33,203 bases of DNA from an uncultured Acidimicrobiales bacterium (GCA_902805655.1 CADCTF010000020.1:1-33203); one strand, 5' to 3'. Shown: positions 14,320-23,602, numbered from the stretch's first letter. The notes: generated by a model from the letters alone, not told the origin. A program made the numbers and translations.

Positions 14320-15747
14320 TCAGACCGAACGGGTTGAGGCTCCACCGGCCTCGGCGGTGACGTTGCCGGCGGGCCACCACGTTCGCCCCGCGGACCGGTC
14401 GATGCGGCGCGCCGCGGTGACGGCCAGCGCGGCGGATGCCACCGCCGCAGCGAAGGCGACGGCGATGCCGCTCGATCGGGCCCAGCCGAAGGCCTCGCCG
14501 GCCGCCACCGCGGCGCCTCCGACGCCGGTGCCGGTGGCCACGCCCAGCACGTCGGAGAGCTGCATGGAGGACGTGGCCACGCCCTCGTTCCCCGGTTCGG
14601 CCTTGGCCAGGATGAGGAGGGACAAGCCGCTGTAAGACATGCCCATCCCCAGGCCCCCGAGAGTCCAGGCCGCCGCACCGGCCAGTACCGGGATGCTGGG
14701 CACGAGCACCAGGGCCAGCCCGGCGATGCCCACGGTGACGAGAGCGAGACCGTTGACCACGAGGACGTGGCGACCCCACCGGGCGCCGCGCCGCTCCTGG
14801 ACCCAGGCGCCCATGGTCCACGTGAGCGTGGCCGCGGTCAGCACGAGGCCCGCTTCGAGTGGCGACAGACCCCGCACGGAGGTCAGGGCCAGGGGCAGGA
14901 ACGCCTGGGCCCCGAAGAACGCGAAGGTCTGCAGGCCGCGGCTCGCCACGGCTGCGGGGAGGCCGGGGGCGGCATGGAGGGACCCCGGCGGCAGCAGCGA
15001 CAGCAGCGCGGGCACGGCCAGCAGCAGCGCGACGGCGACCAGCGGCAGCCCCTTCACGGAGTGGAGCCCGAGGCCGGTGGTGAACACACCGGCACCGAGG
15101 GCCAGCTGCATGGCCCGTGGCGCACGCCGCCGGCTGACCACCGTCTCCGGCGCACGCACGGCTGGCGCGCCGAGGCGGTGCAGGGCGGGCAGAGCCAGCA
15201 CAGCGGTCACCGGCACCAGTGGTAGGAGGCCGAGGAAGATCCAGCGCCAGTGCAGATGCTCGGCCACCGCGCCGCTGACCGCCGGCCCCACGATGCCAGG
15301 AAGCACCCAGGCGCTCGACAGGAGCGCGAACATTCGAGCTCGGCCGCCCTCGTCGAAGCTGCGGCCGATGCTCGCGTAGACGACGGGCGGGAGCACCCCC
15401 GCACCGAGCCCCTGCAGGAACCGGAACGCCACCAGCACCGGCATCGACCCGGCCAGCCCGGCTCCGAGCAGGCCGGCCGCGAAGAGCACGAGTCCCACTG
15501 CGAACGGTCGGGCCGGCCCGTGACGATCGGTCTGCCCACCGGCCACCGCGATGCCGAGCAGGCTGGCCAGCGTGGTGGCGCTGAACGCCCACCCGTAGAG
15601 CGAGAGCCCGTCGAGATCTGCGGCGGTCACCGGCATGGCGGTGGCCACACCCAGCGCCTCGAAGGCGATCATGGTGACCGTCAGGAGGAGCCCGATGGAC
15701 AGCGCTCGGGTCGGTGCGCCGAACACCTTCGGCTGGTCGACGGTCAC
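14320..15747 (-). CDS. MFS drug-efflux-type transporter
   Basis: 475 aa with many hydrophobic helices (12-14 by eye). The MFS loop motif is visible as GGQTDRHGPARPF (residues around 70-82), followed by the RFLQGLGAGVLPPVVYASIG segment typical of the drug:H+ antiporters and the proline/glycine motif WVLPGIVGPAVSGAVAEHLHWRW. It therefore exports a small molecule with proton exchange; the substrate is not predictable. GTG 15747 is the first start in frame. The gene converges on the SDR with 19 bases between stops and diverges from the YihY-type gene. The C-terminal helices are Ala-rich. Confidence 0.88.
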   Translation of the reverse strand: MTVDQPKVFGAPTRALSIGLLLTVTMIAFEALGVATAMPVTAADLDGLSLYGWAFSATTLASLLGIAVAGGQTDRHGPARPFAVGLVLFAAGLLGAGLAGSMPVLVAFRFLQGLGAGVLPPVVYASIGRSFDEGGRARMFALLSSAWVLPGIVGPAVSGAVAEHLHWRWIFLGLLPLVPVTAVLALPALHRLGAPAVRAPETVVSRRRAPRAMQLALGAGVFTTGLGLHSVKGLPLVAVALLLAVPALLSLLPPGSLHAAPGLPAAVASRGLQTFAFFGAQAFLPLALTSVRGLSPLEAGLVLTAATLTWTMGAWVQERRGARWGRHVLVVNGLALVTVGIAGLALVLVPSIPVLAGAAAWTLGGLGMGMSYSGLSLLILAKAEPGNEGVATSSMQLSDVLGVATGTGVGGAAVAAGEAFGWARSSGIAVAFAAAVASAALAVTAARRIDRSAGRTWWPAGNVTAEAGGASTRSV

Positions 15748-15843
15748 GTCACCCGCTCAGCGTGGAAGGCGGGCCATCATGCCGGCCGGGTTCGCGGGAT
15801 CGTCCACGGTGGTCGAGCGTAGGGCCGGACTTCGAGGGGGTAG

Positions 15844-17052
15844 GTGGACGCGGTGGCGAGATCGATGAAGCGGGACGACCGGGCCGAGCGGGCCAGGAAG
15901 GGCGCCAAGCGGGACCAGGCGAAGGCCAAGGCGGCGAAGCGCAAGGCGAAGGTCTCCAAGGGTGGGTCGCCCCTGGAGGACGCGATGGTGGCAGCCACTG
16001 CGACTGTGGCGCTGGGCGCCGGCGTCGTGGCCAGCGGGATACGCACGATGAAGGGAGGAACAGCCCGGCCGCTGCCCAGCCCGCAGGCGCTCGATCGGCT
16101 CAACGCCTTGCACGCCGCCAAGAAGCCCGAACCCACCGGCATCAAGGGGTGGTTGCACCGCAAGGGCGAGCGCTTCAAGCCCTTGGGACGGGCCCTCGAG
16201 GTACAGGAGCGCTACGGCGACCTGCACGGCAACAACCTGGCTGCGGCCGTCACCTTCCAGTCGTTCGTGTCGTTGCTACCCCTGCTGCTGGTCACCGCCG
16301 CGGTGGTGGGCTTCGTGGCCGGTGGGACGGATGTGGCGGGCAGCGTGGTCAAGGAGCTGGGACTGACAGGTGACTCCGCCCGGCTCGTCACCGACGCCGT
16401 CGCGCAGGCGGAGAGCAGCAAGCGCAGTGCCTCCGTCATCGGGCTGCTCGGGCTGCTGTGGTCAGGGCTCGGCCTGGTCAACGCGCTGCAGTACGCGTCC
16501 GACCAGGTCTGGCAGGTCGAAGCCAGGGGCCTGAAGGACAAGGCGGTCGGGGTTGCCTGGTTGGTCGGCGCGGTGTTGCTCTTCCTGGTCGCCGCCGCCG
16601 TCACCACCGTCATCAACTTCCTTCCCGACGTGTTCCTCCTGCTGACTGTTCCGCTGGCGCTGGTGACCAACTTCGCTCTCTGGGTCTGGACGGGGAAGGT
16701 GCTGCCCAACACTCACGTGCCGTGGAAAGCCGTGATCCCCGGGGCGATCTTCGGCGCGATCGGCCTCGAGATCCTGAAGACCGTCGGAGGCATCTACGTG
16801 CCACGGGCGGTGGCTTCGTCGTCGGCCGTGTACGGCGCCCTGGGGGTGGTCTTCGCCATCCTCGCCTGGCTGTTCTTCTTCGGCCGACTGCTCGTGTACT
16901 CCACCGTCGTCAACGTCGTGTTCCACGAGCGGCGGGTCGGCACGGTGGCCGTCATCACCGAGGTGCCCGCCCAGCCGGGCGCCCAGCCCGGCGAGCAGGT
17001 CAGCCGCATGGGCCGGCTGGAGAACGAGAAGGCCAAGCCCAAGGCCTCATAG
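15844..17052 (+). CDS. YihY/UPF0761-family inner-membrane protein with basic N-terminal tail
   Basis: About 402 aa. Residues 8-40 are very basic (MKRDDRAERARKGAKRDQ and following Lys/Ala repeats), then after a linker comes the YihY domain: NNLAAAVTFQSFVSLLPLLL, VIGLLGLLWSGLGLVNALQ, and the later helices up to FFGRLLVYSTVVN, about six membrane segments in all. The family is widespread and was once mislabelled RNase BN; its role is not established. Start is uncertain: GTG 15844, GTG 15853 and ATG 15865 are all in frame, and a G-rich stretch (15835-15840) could serve 15853. It ends in TAG. Confidence 0.88.
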   Translation: MDAVARSMKRDDRAERARKGAKRDQAKAKAAKRKAKVSKGGSPLEDAMVAATATVALGAGVVASGIRTMKGGTARPLPSPQALDRLNALHAAKKPEPTGIKGWLHRKGERFKPLGRALEVQERYGDLHGNNLAAAVTFQSFVSLLPLLLVTAAVVGFVAGGTDVAGSVVKELGLTGDSARLVTDAVAQAESSKRSASVIGLLGLLWSGLGLVNALQYASDQVWQVEARGLKDKAVGVAWLVGAVLLFLVAAAVTTVINFLPDVFLLLTVPLALVTNFALWVWTGKVLPNTHVPWKAVIPGAIFGAIGLEILKTVGGIYVPRAVASSSAVYGALGVVFAILAWLFFFGRLLVYSTVVNVVFHERRVGTVAVITEVPAQPGAQPGEQVSRMGRLENEKAKPKAS

Positions 17053-17075
17053 ACGCGTCACGGGGCACTTCGCTC

Positions 17076-17081
17076 TACGAT
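17076..17081 (+). promoter_or_regulatory. -10 hexamer TACGAT of the amidohydrolase gene
   Basis: TACGAT lies 25 nt before ATG 17107, leaving a short leader that contains the purine-rich ribosome site GGGGGAGAG. This unit is a leadered exception among the promoters in this window. Confidence 0.45.
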
Positions 17082-17106
17082 GCGCGGCGACACAGGGGGA
17101 GAGCCG

Positions 17107-18804
17107 ATGCACGAGCTGGTCGTTCGAGGTGGCACGGTGATCGACGGCACGGGGGCGGACCGTCGCGTGGCCGACGTAGCCATCGATGGGGGCGTCGTCA
17201 CCGAGGTGGGTCAGGTGGCGGACCCAGGCGAGCAGGAGATCGACGCCACCGGCATGCTGGTGACCCCAGGGTTCGTCGACATCCACACCCACTACGACGG
17301 CCAGGTCAGCTGGGACCCGCTGCTTACCCCGTCGTCCTGGCACGGCGTGACCACGGTCGTGATGGGCAACTGCGGCGTGGGGTTCGCCCCCGTGCGGCCC
17401 GATCGACACGACTGGCTGATCAGCCTCATGGAAGGCGTGGAGGACATCCCCGGCTCGGCGCTGGCCGAGGGCATCGACTGGACCTGGGAGAGCTTCCCTG
17501 AGTACCTCGACGCGATCGACGCCACGCCTCATGCCATCGACATCGGCACCCAGGTGCCGCACGGCGCCCTACGGGCCTACGTGATGGGTGAGCGCGCCGC
17601 GGCCGATGTCGACGCCACGCCCGAGGAGGTGGCCGAGATGGCGCGGCTCACTCGGGAGGCCGTGCTGGCCGGCGCCCTGGGCTTCACGACCTCCCGCACC
17701 CGCGCCCACAAGTCCGCCGACGGCTCGTACATCCCGACCCTCGGCGCTCCCGCCGATGAGCTCCTCGCCATCGCCGCCGGCATGGGCGCCACCGGCGAGG
17801 GCGTCTTCGAGATCGTGTCGGACTTCATCGACTTCGACGCCGAGTTCGGCCTCATGCGGGCCATGGCGGAGACGACCGGGCGACCCCTGTCCATCACCTT
17901 CGCCCAGAACGACCGCAACCCCCACCTTTGGAAGAAGCTGCTCGAGTGCGTCGAGGAGGCGGTCGGGGAGGGGATCCCCATGCGACTGCAGGTGTCGGGC
18001 CGGCCCATCGGCCTGCTCATGGGCTGGCAGACATCGATGCACCCCTTCATCGGCCACCCCGCCTACAAGGCGATCGCCTCTCTGCCGTTGCCCGAGCGGG
18101 TGGCCCGCCTCCGCGACCCCGAGCTGCGGGCCCAGCTCGTCGCCGAGCGCACCGACGGCCGCCCGGCGGGCACAGCGGGGGAGTTCCACAAGATGTTCCC
18201 TCTCGGCGAGCCGCCCGACTACGAGCCGGCGCCCGAGACGAGCATCGCCGCCATCGCCGCCCGCGAGGGGCGTCGCCCGGCCGAGGTGGCCTACGACCGG
18301 ATGCTCCAGTCCGACGGCCAGGAGATGCTGTACTTCCCGCTCCTCAACTACTCGCAGATGGACCTCGAGCCCACCCGTGAGCTCCTCGAGCACCCGCTCA
18401 CCGTGCTCGGGCTCAGCGACGGGGGAGCGCACTGCGGTGTCATCTGCGACGCGAGCCTGCCCACGTCGATGCTGACCCACTGGGGCCGCGACCGCACCCG
18501 AGGCGACAAGCTAGGCCTCGAGTGGCTGGTGCAATCCCAGACTCGGGACACCGCCCGGGCCGTCGGGCTGAAGGACCGTGGCGTGCTGGCCCCCGGCATG
18601 CGGGCCGATCTGAACGTCATCGACTTCGACGCGCTGACGCTGGGCCGGCCGGAGATGGTGTTCGACCTCCCGGCGGGCGGACGTCGCCTCGTGCAGAAGG
18701 CGGAGGGCTACGTGGCCACCGTGGTGGCCGGCGAGGTCACCTTCCGGCACGGCGAGCACACCGGCGCCCTGCCGGGCCGCCTCATCCGCGGCGCACAGTC
18801 CTAG
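17107..18804 (+). CDS. Amidohydrolase, N-acyl-D-amino-acid deacylase (D-aminoacylase) family
   Basis: 565 aa. The N-terminal composite sheet ([24 protein letters not shown]) leads to the metal motif [12 protein letters not shown] (His60, His62). Cys89 in [12 protein letters not shown] matches the bridging cysteine of D-aminoacylases, and [10 protein letters not shown] (Asp438) is the catalytic Asp region. The C-terminal sheet ends [17 protein letters not shown]. The enzyme should hydrolyse an N-acyl or related amide bond; D-amino-acid substrates are suggested only by the family. ATG 17107 is preferred over ATG 17080, because the ribosome site GGGGGAGAG lies just before it. It ends in TAG, 33 bases from the convergent thiH stop. 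Confidence 0.9.
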   Translation: MHELVVRGGTVIDGTGADRRVADVAIDGGVVTEVGQVADPGEQEIDATGMLVTPGFVDIHTHYDGQVSWDPLLTPSSWHGVTTVVMGNCGVGFAPVRPDRHDWLISLMEGVEDIPGSALAEGIDWTWESFPEYLDAIDATPHAIDIGTQVPHGALRAYVMGERAAADVDATPEEVAEMARLTREAVLAGALGFTTSRTRAHKSADGSYIPTLGAPADELLAIAAGMGATGEGVFEIVSDFIDFDAEFGLMRAMAETTGRPLSITFAQNDRNPHLWKKLLECVEEAVGEGIPMRLQVSGRPIGLLMGWQTSMHPFIGHPAYKAIASLPLPERVARLRDPELRAQLVAERTDGRPAGTAGEFHKMFPLGEPPDYEPAPETSIAAIAAREGRRPAEVAYDRMLQSDGQEMLYFPLLNYSQMDLEPTRELLEHPLTVLGLSDGGAHCGVICDASLPTSMLTHWGRDRTRGDKLGLEWLVQSQTRDTARAVGLKDRGVLAPGMRADLNVIDFDALTLGRPEMVFDLPAGGRRLVQKAEGYVATVVAGEVTFRHGEHTGALPGRLIRGAQS

Positions 18805-18837
18805 GGCGGCTCGACCGAGGCCGGCGCCGCTCGGAGC

Positions 18838-19773
18838 TCAAGTCCGTTCCCAGTCCTTCCAGACCGGGTCGTAGCCGGAATCTCGGAGCATGGCGGCCAC
18901 CTCGGCCGGCGTCCTGGTGTCGCTGATCTCGAACTGCGGCTCGGCATCGCTCTCCGACGCATAGCCGCCCGGCTCGGTGTGGGAGCCGGCGGACAGGTGG
19001 GTGACGCCCAAGGGCACCAACGCGTCGCGTAGAGCCGGCGGCTCTCGCGTCGACAGGCTGACCCCCAGATCGGGGAGCAGCAGTCGGAGCGCGCACAGCA
19101 GCTGCACGAACTCCGCGTCGCCCACCGGGTCCGCCGGCTCGTAGCCCCCGGCAGCCGGCCGCAGACGAGGCAGGGCGACCGAGATCTCGCTCCGCCACCA
19201 ACGCCGGGTGAGGGCTTGGGCGTGGGCGGCGACGGCAATCGCCTCGGATCGCCAGTCACCGTGCAGCCCGAGCAGGGCGCCGATGCCGAGCTTGCGCATG
19301 CCGGCCGCGGCGCCGCGGTCGGGCGCAGCCAGCCGCCACTCGTAGTTGCGCTTCTTGCCCTTGAGGTGCACGGCTGCATAGGTGTCGCGGTCGTAGGTCT
19401 CCTGGTAGACCACCAGCCCTTCACACCCGGCTTCCACCAACCGTCGGTAGGTGGCTTCGTCCCACACCTGCACCTCGAGGGACAGCGACGGCATGTGCGG
19501 GGCCAGGGTCTGCACGCACTCGACCAGGTAGTCCTTGCTGATGATGCGGGCGTGCTCGCCGGCGACGAGCAGGATGTGGCGGAAGCCCCGCCGCTGCAGC
19601 TCGAGGGCCTCGGTCAGCACCTCCGCCGGAGTGAGCGTGCGTCGGGCGATCTCGTTGCCGGCCGAGAAGCCGCAGTAGGTACAGGTGGAGACGCACTCGT
19701 TGGACAGGTAGAGCGGCGCGAAGAGGTGGATCGTGCGGCCGAAGCGACGAAGCGTCGTCTCGTGCGCCTGCAC
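18838..19773 (-). CDS. thiH: 2-iminoacetate synthase ThiH, radical-SAM part downstream of an in-frame TAG
   Basis: ThiH cleaves tyrosine with S-adenosylmethionine to give dehydroglycine for the thiazole ring. The radical-SAM cluster motif is CVSTCTYCGF, preceded by the family hallmark RTIHLFAPLYLSNE and followed by RRTLTPAEVLTEAL and HILLVAGEHAR. The C-terminal region with TEPGGYASES and PVWKDWERT is also ThiH-like. Homology continues upstream of GTG 19773 in the same frame: DFAALLSPAASARLEELA is ThiH sequence, up to a TAG at 19828-19830 and beyond it to a GTG at 19995. As drawn, translation could restart only at GTG 19773, losing about 74 residues but keeping the barrel. The full frame, 385 codons including the TAG, is the normal ThiH length. 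Confidence 0.85.
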   Translation of the reverse strand: MQAHETTLRRFGRTIHLFAPLYLSNECVSTCTYCGFSAGNEIARRTLTPAEVLTEALELQRRGFRHILLVAGEHARIISKDYLVECVQTLAPHMPSLSLEVQVWDEATYRRLVEAGCEGLVVYQETYDRDTYAAVHLKGKKRNYEWRLAAPDRGAAAGMRKLGIGALLGLHGDWRSEAIAVAAHAQALTRRWWRSEISVALPRLRPAAGGYEPADPVGDAEFVQLLCALRLLLPDLGVSLSTREPPALRDALVPLGVTHLSAGSHTEPGGYASESDAEPQFEISDTRTPAEVAAMLRDSGYDPVWKDWERT

Positions 19774-19827
19774 GGCGAGCTCTTCGAGTCGGGCCGAGGC
19801 GGCGGGGGAGAGCAGCGCGGCGAAGTC

Positions 19828-19995
19828 CTACAGGCTGCGCCGTGACCGCCCCAGCGCCCGGTCGACGTCGGCGTCGCGGGCCCCATCCACCAACCGCCGA
19901 AGATGGCCGAGGTCGGTGGCGAGCAGGTCGGCCGCAGCCGAGCCCTCGGGCACGCCCTCCGGCCGCGACTCGAGCTGGACTGGGACGGTGGTCAC
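19828..19995 (-). pseudogene. thiH: 5' part of thiH, ending at the in-frame TAG
   Basis: GTG 19995 overlaps the thiG stop as GTGA, the usual coupling here, and starts [14 protein letters not shown]. The 55 codons end ARDADVDRALGRSRRSL, then TAG (codon 56), then DFAALLSPAA. From my memory of E. coli ThiH, its stretch AADVERALNASQ followed by LTRDDMMALLSPAA aligns without a gap, so the TAG stands in for one residue. A GAG-to-TAG or CAG-to-TAG change would explain it. This could be a real nonsense mutation, a sequencing error, or readthrough. Confidence 0.75.
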
Positions 19996-20768
19996 GACCC
20001 GGAGGTGGAGAGGAACCCCGTGAGCGGGGACGACGCCGCCGCGTGCGCTCGCGCGCCGGCCAGGCCGGCGGCTCGGCCCTGTCGCCCGGCTTCGACCGCC
20101 AGCCGGAAGGCCGTGGCCATGGCCGCAGGGTCACCGGCCGTGCCGATGGCGGTGTTGACCAGCACTGCCGCCGCACCCATCTCCATGGCTTCGGCCGCCT
20201 GGCTCGGTGCGCCGATGCCGGCATCGACGACCACCGGCACCAGCGCCTGCTTGATGATGATCTCGAGCGCTCCCCGGGTGCGCAAACCCTGGTTCGAGCC
20301 GATCCATGAGCCGAGCGGCATGACGGTCGCGCACCCGACCTCTTCCAGGCGCTTGCAGAGCACCGGGTCGGCGTTGACGTACGGAAGCACGGTGAAGCCC
20401 TCAGCGCACAGCACCTCGGCTGCTCGCAGGGTCTCGACCGGGTCCGGCAGCAGGTACCTCGGGTCGGGGGTGACCTCGAGCTTGATCCAGTCCGGCAGGC
20501 CAGCGGCCCGAGCCAGGCGCGCCAGGCGCACGGCCTCCTCCGCGTCCATGGCCCCGCTCGTGTTGGTCAACAGGAGCACGGAGGGGGGTAGGGCGTCGAG
20601 GATGTCCTCCTTCGCCTGCAGGTCCACCCGCCGGAGCGCGACGGTGACCATCTCCGTTCCGCTGGCGGCGATCGATGCGGCCAGCGAGTCGTTCGACGGG
20701 AACTTCCCGGTTCCCAGGAACAACCTCGAGGCAAAGTGCCGTCCGGCGATGACCAAGTCGTCCTGCAC
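19992..20768 (-). CDS. thiG: Thiazole synthase
   Basis: 258 aa TIM barrel that builds thiazole phosphate from deoxyxylulose phosphate, dehydroglycine and ThiS thiocarboxylate. The start [21 protein letters not shown], the ALRRVD segment, [20 protein letters not shown], the Schiff-base lysine in [10 protein letters not shown] (Lys96), [28 protein letters not shown] and VVVDAGIG are all typical. The C-terminus has a Ser/Ala-rich tail. The start is GTG 20768; its ribosome site (AGGGAG) is the 3' strand of the TPP riboswitch, so thiamin diphosphate should block translation. thiH follows with a GTGA overlap. Confidence 0.95.
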   Translation of the reverse strand: MQDDLVIAGRHFASRLFLGTGKFPSNDSLAASIAASGTEMVTVALRRVDLQAKEDILDALPPSVLLLTNTSGAMDAEEAVRLARLARAAGLPDWIKLEVTPDPRYLLPDPVETLRAAEVLCAEGFTVLPYVNADPVLCKRLEEVGCATVMPLGSWIGSNQGLRTRGALEIIIKQALVPVVVDAGIGAPSQAAEAMEMGAAAVLVNTAIGTAGDPAAMATAFRLAVEAGRQGRAAGLAGARAHAAASSPLTGFLSTSGS

Positions 20769-20773
20769 GTGAT

Positions 20774-20859
20774 GCTCCCTTCGCCCGCATTACCGGGCCG
20801 GTCGTCCGGGTCGTGAGCGCGGCGCCCACCTCTCAGCCCGGCGACGCCCGAGCTCCCCT
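20774..20859 (-). promoter_or_regulatory. TPP riboswitch controlling thiG-thiH
   Basis: Read on the minus strand, the element opens with AGGGGAGCTC, has the invariant CTGAGA at 20836-20831, and closes with GGTAATGC (20794-20787) followed by GGGCGAAGGGAGC. These are the two ligand-binding cores of the THI element and its P1 3' strand. The AGGGAG of the 3' strand lies 7 bases before the GTG of thiG, so TPP binding should hide the ribosome site directly. The window shows no second copy before thiS-thiE. Confidence 0.92.
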
Positions 20860-20884
20860 GCACGATTCCCAGGCTACCCGTCGG

Positions 20885-20890
20885 TACAGT
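20885..20890 (+). promoter_or_regulatory. Possible -10 hexamer TACAGT of the GT39-like gene
   Basis: TACAGT lies 10 nt before ATG 20901 with no Shine-Dalgarno sequence. The 41-base gap to the riboswitch must hold both divergent promoters; I cannot identify the thiG promoter with confidence. Confidence 0.35.
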
Positions 20891-20900
20891 TGAGACCCGC

Positions 20901-22493
20901 ATGACCGCCGCTCCCACTGCCACCGAGGCAACGCGCCCCGACTTCGCCTCCCAGTTGCACCCGGTCGGCCCAACCGCTCACCGCGGCGAGATCCCACGCT
21001 GGGTGGTCGTGTCTCTCGGGCTGGTCGTCATCGCCGGAACGTTCCTGCGCTTCTTCGCCCGCTCCCCTCTGTGGCTCGACGAGACGCTGTCCGTCAACAT
21101 CGCCACCGTTCCCCTAGGGGAGCTTCGCGGTGCGCTCGAGCGCGACGGGGCCCCGCCGCTCTACTACCTGATCCTCCACGGATGGACCAAGGTGTTCGGC
21201 ACAGGAGACACTGCCGTCCGGTCCCTCTCCGGAGTCTTCTCGGCGGCCACCCTTCCGTTGTTCTGGTTCGCCGGGCGCCGCGTCGGCGGTCGGTCGGGCG
21301 CCATTGCGGCACTCACTCTGGGCGCCACCTCGCCGTACGCCATCCGGTTCGGCGTCGAAACCCGCATGTACAGCCTGGTCGCGCTGCTCGTGTTCGCGGC
21401 CTGGTTGCTCCTGGCCAACCTGCTCGAGCGGCCCCGGGCGCACTGGTTCGCGGGCGTGGCCATCGTGAGTGGGTTGCTCGTTCTCACCCACTACTGGTCG
21501 TTCTACCTGCTCGCCGCCACAGTCGTGATGCTCGGCTACCGCTGGCGTCGCGGCCGGGGCACCGAGCCGCGGCACGCGCTCATCGCCATCGGCGCGATCG
21601 CCACCGGCGGGATCCTGTTCGTGCCGTGGCTGCGCACGTTCCTCTACCAGACGGCCAACACCGGCACGCCGTGGGGAGCCCCGGCGACGCCCATCGACGT
21701 GGTCATCACCACGGTGCTCGACTTCGGTGGTGGGCGCGGGCCCCTCGGGCGCATCCTCTCCATCTGCCTGGCCTCGCTGATACTCCTCGGGATCTTCGGT
21801 CGGGCCCTCGACGCTCGCCGCATCGAGCTCGACCTGCGCACCCGACCCGAGTCGCGCCACGAGCTGATCGTGGCCGGAGCCACGCTCATGCTGGCCGTGC
21901 TCGCCGGGTACGTCTCGGGTAGCGCCTTCGCCAGTCGCTATGCCTCCGTGGTGTTCCCCTTCGCGATTTTGATCGCGGCCATCGGCACGAAGGCGATCGC
22001 CGACCGGCGCATCGCGGGGACACTGCTGGTCGTCTGTGCGCTCTGCGGTCTGGGCGCCTCCGCCAGCGATGCAGTCAAGCCGCGCACCCAGGCTCAGCAG
22101 GTGGCCAACGCCATCGCCGCGGCCGGCGGCCAGCCGGGGGACGTGGTCGTCTACTGCCCCGATCAGGTGGCGCCGGATGTGAACCGTGTCCTCCCGGACG
22201 GCTATCGCGAGATGACGTTCCCCGACAAGGCCGATCCGCGCTTCGTGAACTGGGTCGGCTACGCAGCCCGGATGAAGGCGGTGGATCCGGAGCAGTTCGC
22301 AGGAGAGATCCTCGAGCTCGCGCCGGACGCAACCATCTGGCACGTGTGGACGAGTGGCTACCGCACGCTCGGGAAGCGTTGCGAGCGCATCAACGACGCG
22401 CTGGCCGCGGCCCGACCGGCGGCGAAGACGCTGCTGGACGCCAGCCCGCGGATCTTCGAGAAGCACAACCTCACACGCCACCCGGTGTCGTGA
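20901..22493 (+). CDS. GT-C glycosyltransferase, family 39/83-like (PMT/ArnT type) membrane protein
   Basis: 530 aa with about ten membrane helices after a hydrophilic N-terminus. The catalytic Asp-Glu of GT-C enzymes is in the first periplasmic loop: SPLWLDETLSVN (Asp60, Glu61), followed by GAPPLYYLILHGW, which is the family's donor/acceptor loop. RYASVVFPFAI is another conserved region. The last roughly 130 residues form a soluble domain. Such enzymes transfer a sugar from a polyprenyl phosphate to a protein, lipid or glycan outside the membrane. Its stop overlaps the next GT-C gene (GTGA), so the two are co-translated. Confidence 0.88.
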   Translation: MTAAPTATEATRPDFASQLHPVGPTAHRGEIPRWVVVSLGLVVIAGTFLRFFARSPLWLDETLSVNIATVPLGELRGALERDGAPPLYYLILHGWTKVFGTGDTAVRSLSGVFSAATLPLFWFAGRRVGGRSGAIAALTLGATSPYAIRFGVETRMYSLVALLVFAAWLLLANLLERPRAHWFAGVAIVSGLLVLTHYWSFYLLAATVVMLGYRWRRGRGTEPRHALIAIGAIATGGILFVPWLRTFLYQTANTGTPWGAPATPIDVVITTVLDFGGGRGPLGRILSICLASLILLGIFGRALDARRIELDLRTRPESRHELIVAGATLMLAVLAGYVSGSAFASRYASVVFPFAILIAAIGTKAIADRRIAGTLLVVCALCGLGASASDAVKPRTQAQQVANAIAAAGGQPGDVVVYCPDQVAPDVNRVLPDGYREMTFPDKADPRFVNWVGYAARMKAVDPEQFAGEILELAPDATIWHVWTSGYRTLGKRCERINDALAAARPAAKTLLDASPRIFEKHNLTRHPVS

Positions 22494-23593
22494 GGCGGGC
22501 GGCCGGCACGGTCGTCTCGCCCGCACTCGCCTCCTGGGTCGCGGCGCGCGTCGCCGTGCTCGGAGCGCTCGGGCTCAGCCGCTTCATCACCAGCGAGCTC
22601 GGGGCTCGAGCCACCGGGGGCCGTACCGCGAGTGGCCTGCTGGGGTGGGACGCCAGCTGGTACGAGCAGATCACCGCCGTCGGATACGCCGGTCTACCCA
22701 GCGAGGCCGTCCGGTTCTTCCCGCTGCTCCCGCTGCTGGCGAAGGTGCCCGACCTGGTGCTGCCGTCGGGGATCGCGGTGCTCGTGGTGGCCAACGTCGC
22801 CTCGTTGGTGGCCGCCGTGCTGCTCGAGCGGCTGGTGCGCACCGAGACGGGTGACGCCGGCTTGGCTGCTCGCTCGGTGTGGTTCCTTGCACTGTTCCCC
22901 TCGGCCTTCGTGCTCGTCATGGGCTACGCCGAGTCGCTCTTCCTCGTGTCCGTCATCGGCGGGATGCTGGCCTTGCGAACGCAGCGATGGTGGTGGGCCG
23001 CGGCGGCCGGGCTGGCGGCCGGTCTGAGCCGGCCGTTGGGTGTGGTGTTCGCCCTTCCGGCCCTGATCGAGGTGCTCCGGGATCGCAAGGGCACCACACC
23101 TCGGGAGGTCGCGGCCCGCCTGGCTGCGGTGGCTGCCCCGTTCCTCGGGGCCGGGCTCTACCTGGCGTGGGTGGGTTGGCGCCTCGGTGATGCGCTGCTG
23201 CCCGTGCAGGTGCAGCAGGAAGCCGGCCGTCGGGGCGGCTTCGTCGACCCCGTGTCGCGACTCATCGATGCGGGCGGCGCGCTGGCCTCGGGGGACGAGC
23301 TCGGCTCGGGCCTCCACCTTCCCTGGGCGCTGCTCTTCCTCGCCCTCGTCGCCGTCTGCCTCCGACGGTGGCCCGTCTCGTACGGCGCGTTCGCGGGCGC
23401 GCTCGTGCTGGTGGCGCTCAGCGCCTCCAACCTCGACTCGCTCGAGCGCTACGGGCTCAGCGCGTTCCCTCTGGTGCTGGCCGTGGCGTCGTTCACCCGG
23501 CATCCGTCCGTCGAGCGCATCGCGCTGACGGGGGCAGCCGCCACCATGGTGTCCTACGCGACGCTTGCGTTCCTGGGGGCCTACGTCCCCTGA
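22490..23593 (+). CDS. GT-C membrane glycosyltransferase, PIG-V-like
   Basis: 367 aa, about eight to ten membrane helices. The first loop carries LLGWDASWYEQITAVGY (Trp53, Asp54), the W-D-x-x-W-Y arrangement of PIG-V-type mannosyltransferases that use polyprenyl-phosphate mannose. WFLALFPSAFVLVMGYAESLF and GLAAGLSRPLGVVFALPALIE continue the family pattern. The start GTG 22490 overlaps the preceding stop; the long open frame upstream is a shadow of the neighbour. The convergent GT2 encoding a possible donor-forming enzyme lies nine bases beyond its stop. Mannose as the sugar is inferred from the family. Confidence 0.87.
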   Translation: MRRAAGTVVSPALASWVAARVAVLGALGLSRFITSELGARATGGRTASGLLGWDASWYEQITAVGYAGLPSEAVRFFPLLPLLAKVPDLVLPSGIAVLVVANVASLVAAVLLERLVRTETGDAGLAARSVWFLALFPSAFVLVMGYAESLFLVSVIGGMLALRTQRWWWAAAAGLAAGLSRPLGVVFALPALIEVLRDRKGTTPREVAARLAAVAAPFLGAGLYLAWVGWRLGDALLPVQVQQEAGRRGGFVDPVSRLIDAGGALASGDELGSGLHLPWALLFLALVAVCLRRWPVSYGAFAGALVLVALSASNLDSLERYGLSAFPLVLAVASFTRHPSVERIALTGAAATMVSYATLAFLGAYVP

Positions 23594-23602
23594 ACGGCGG
23601 AC

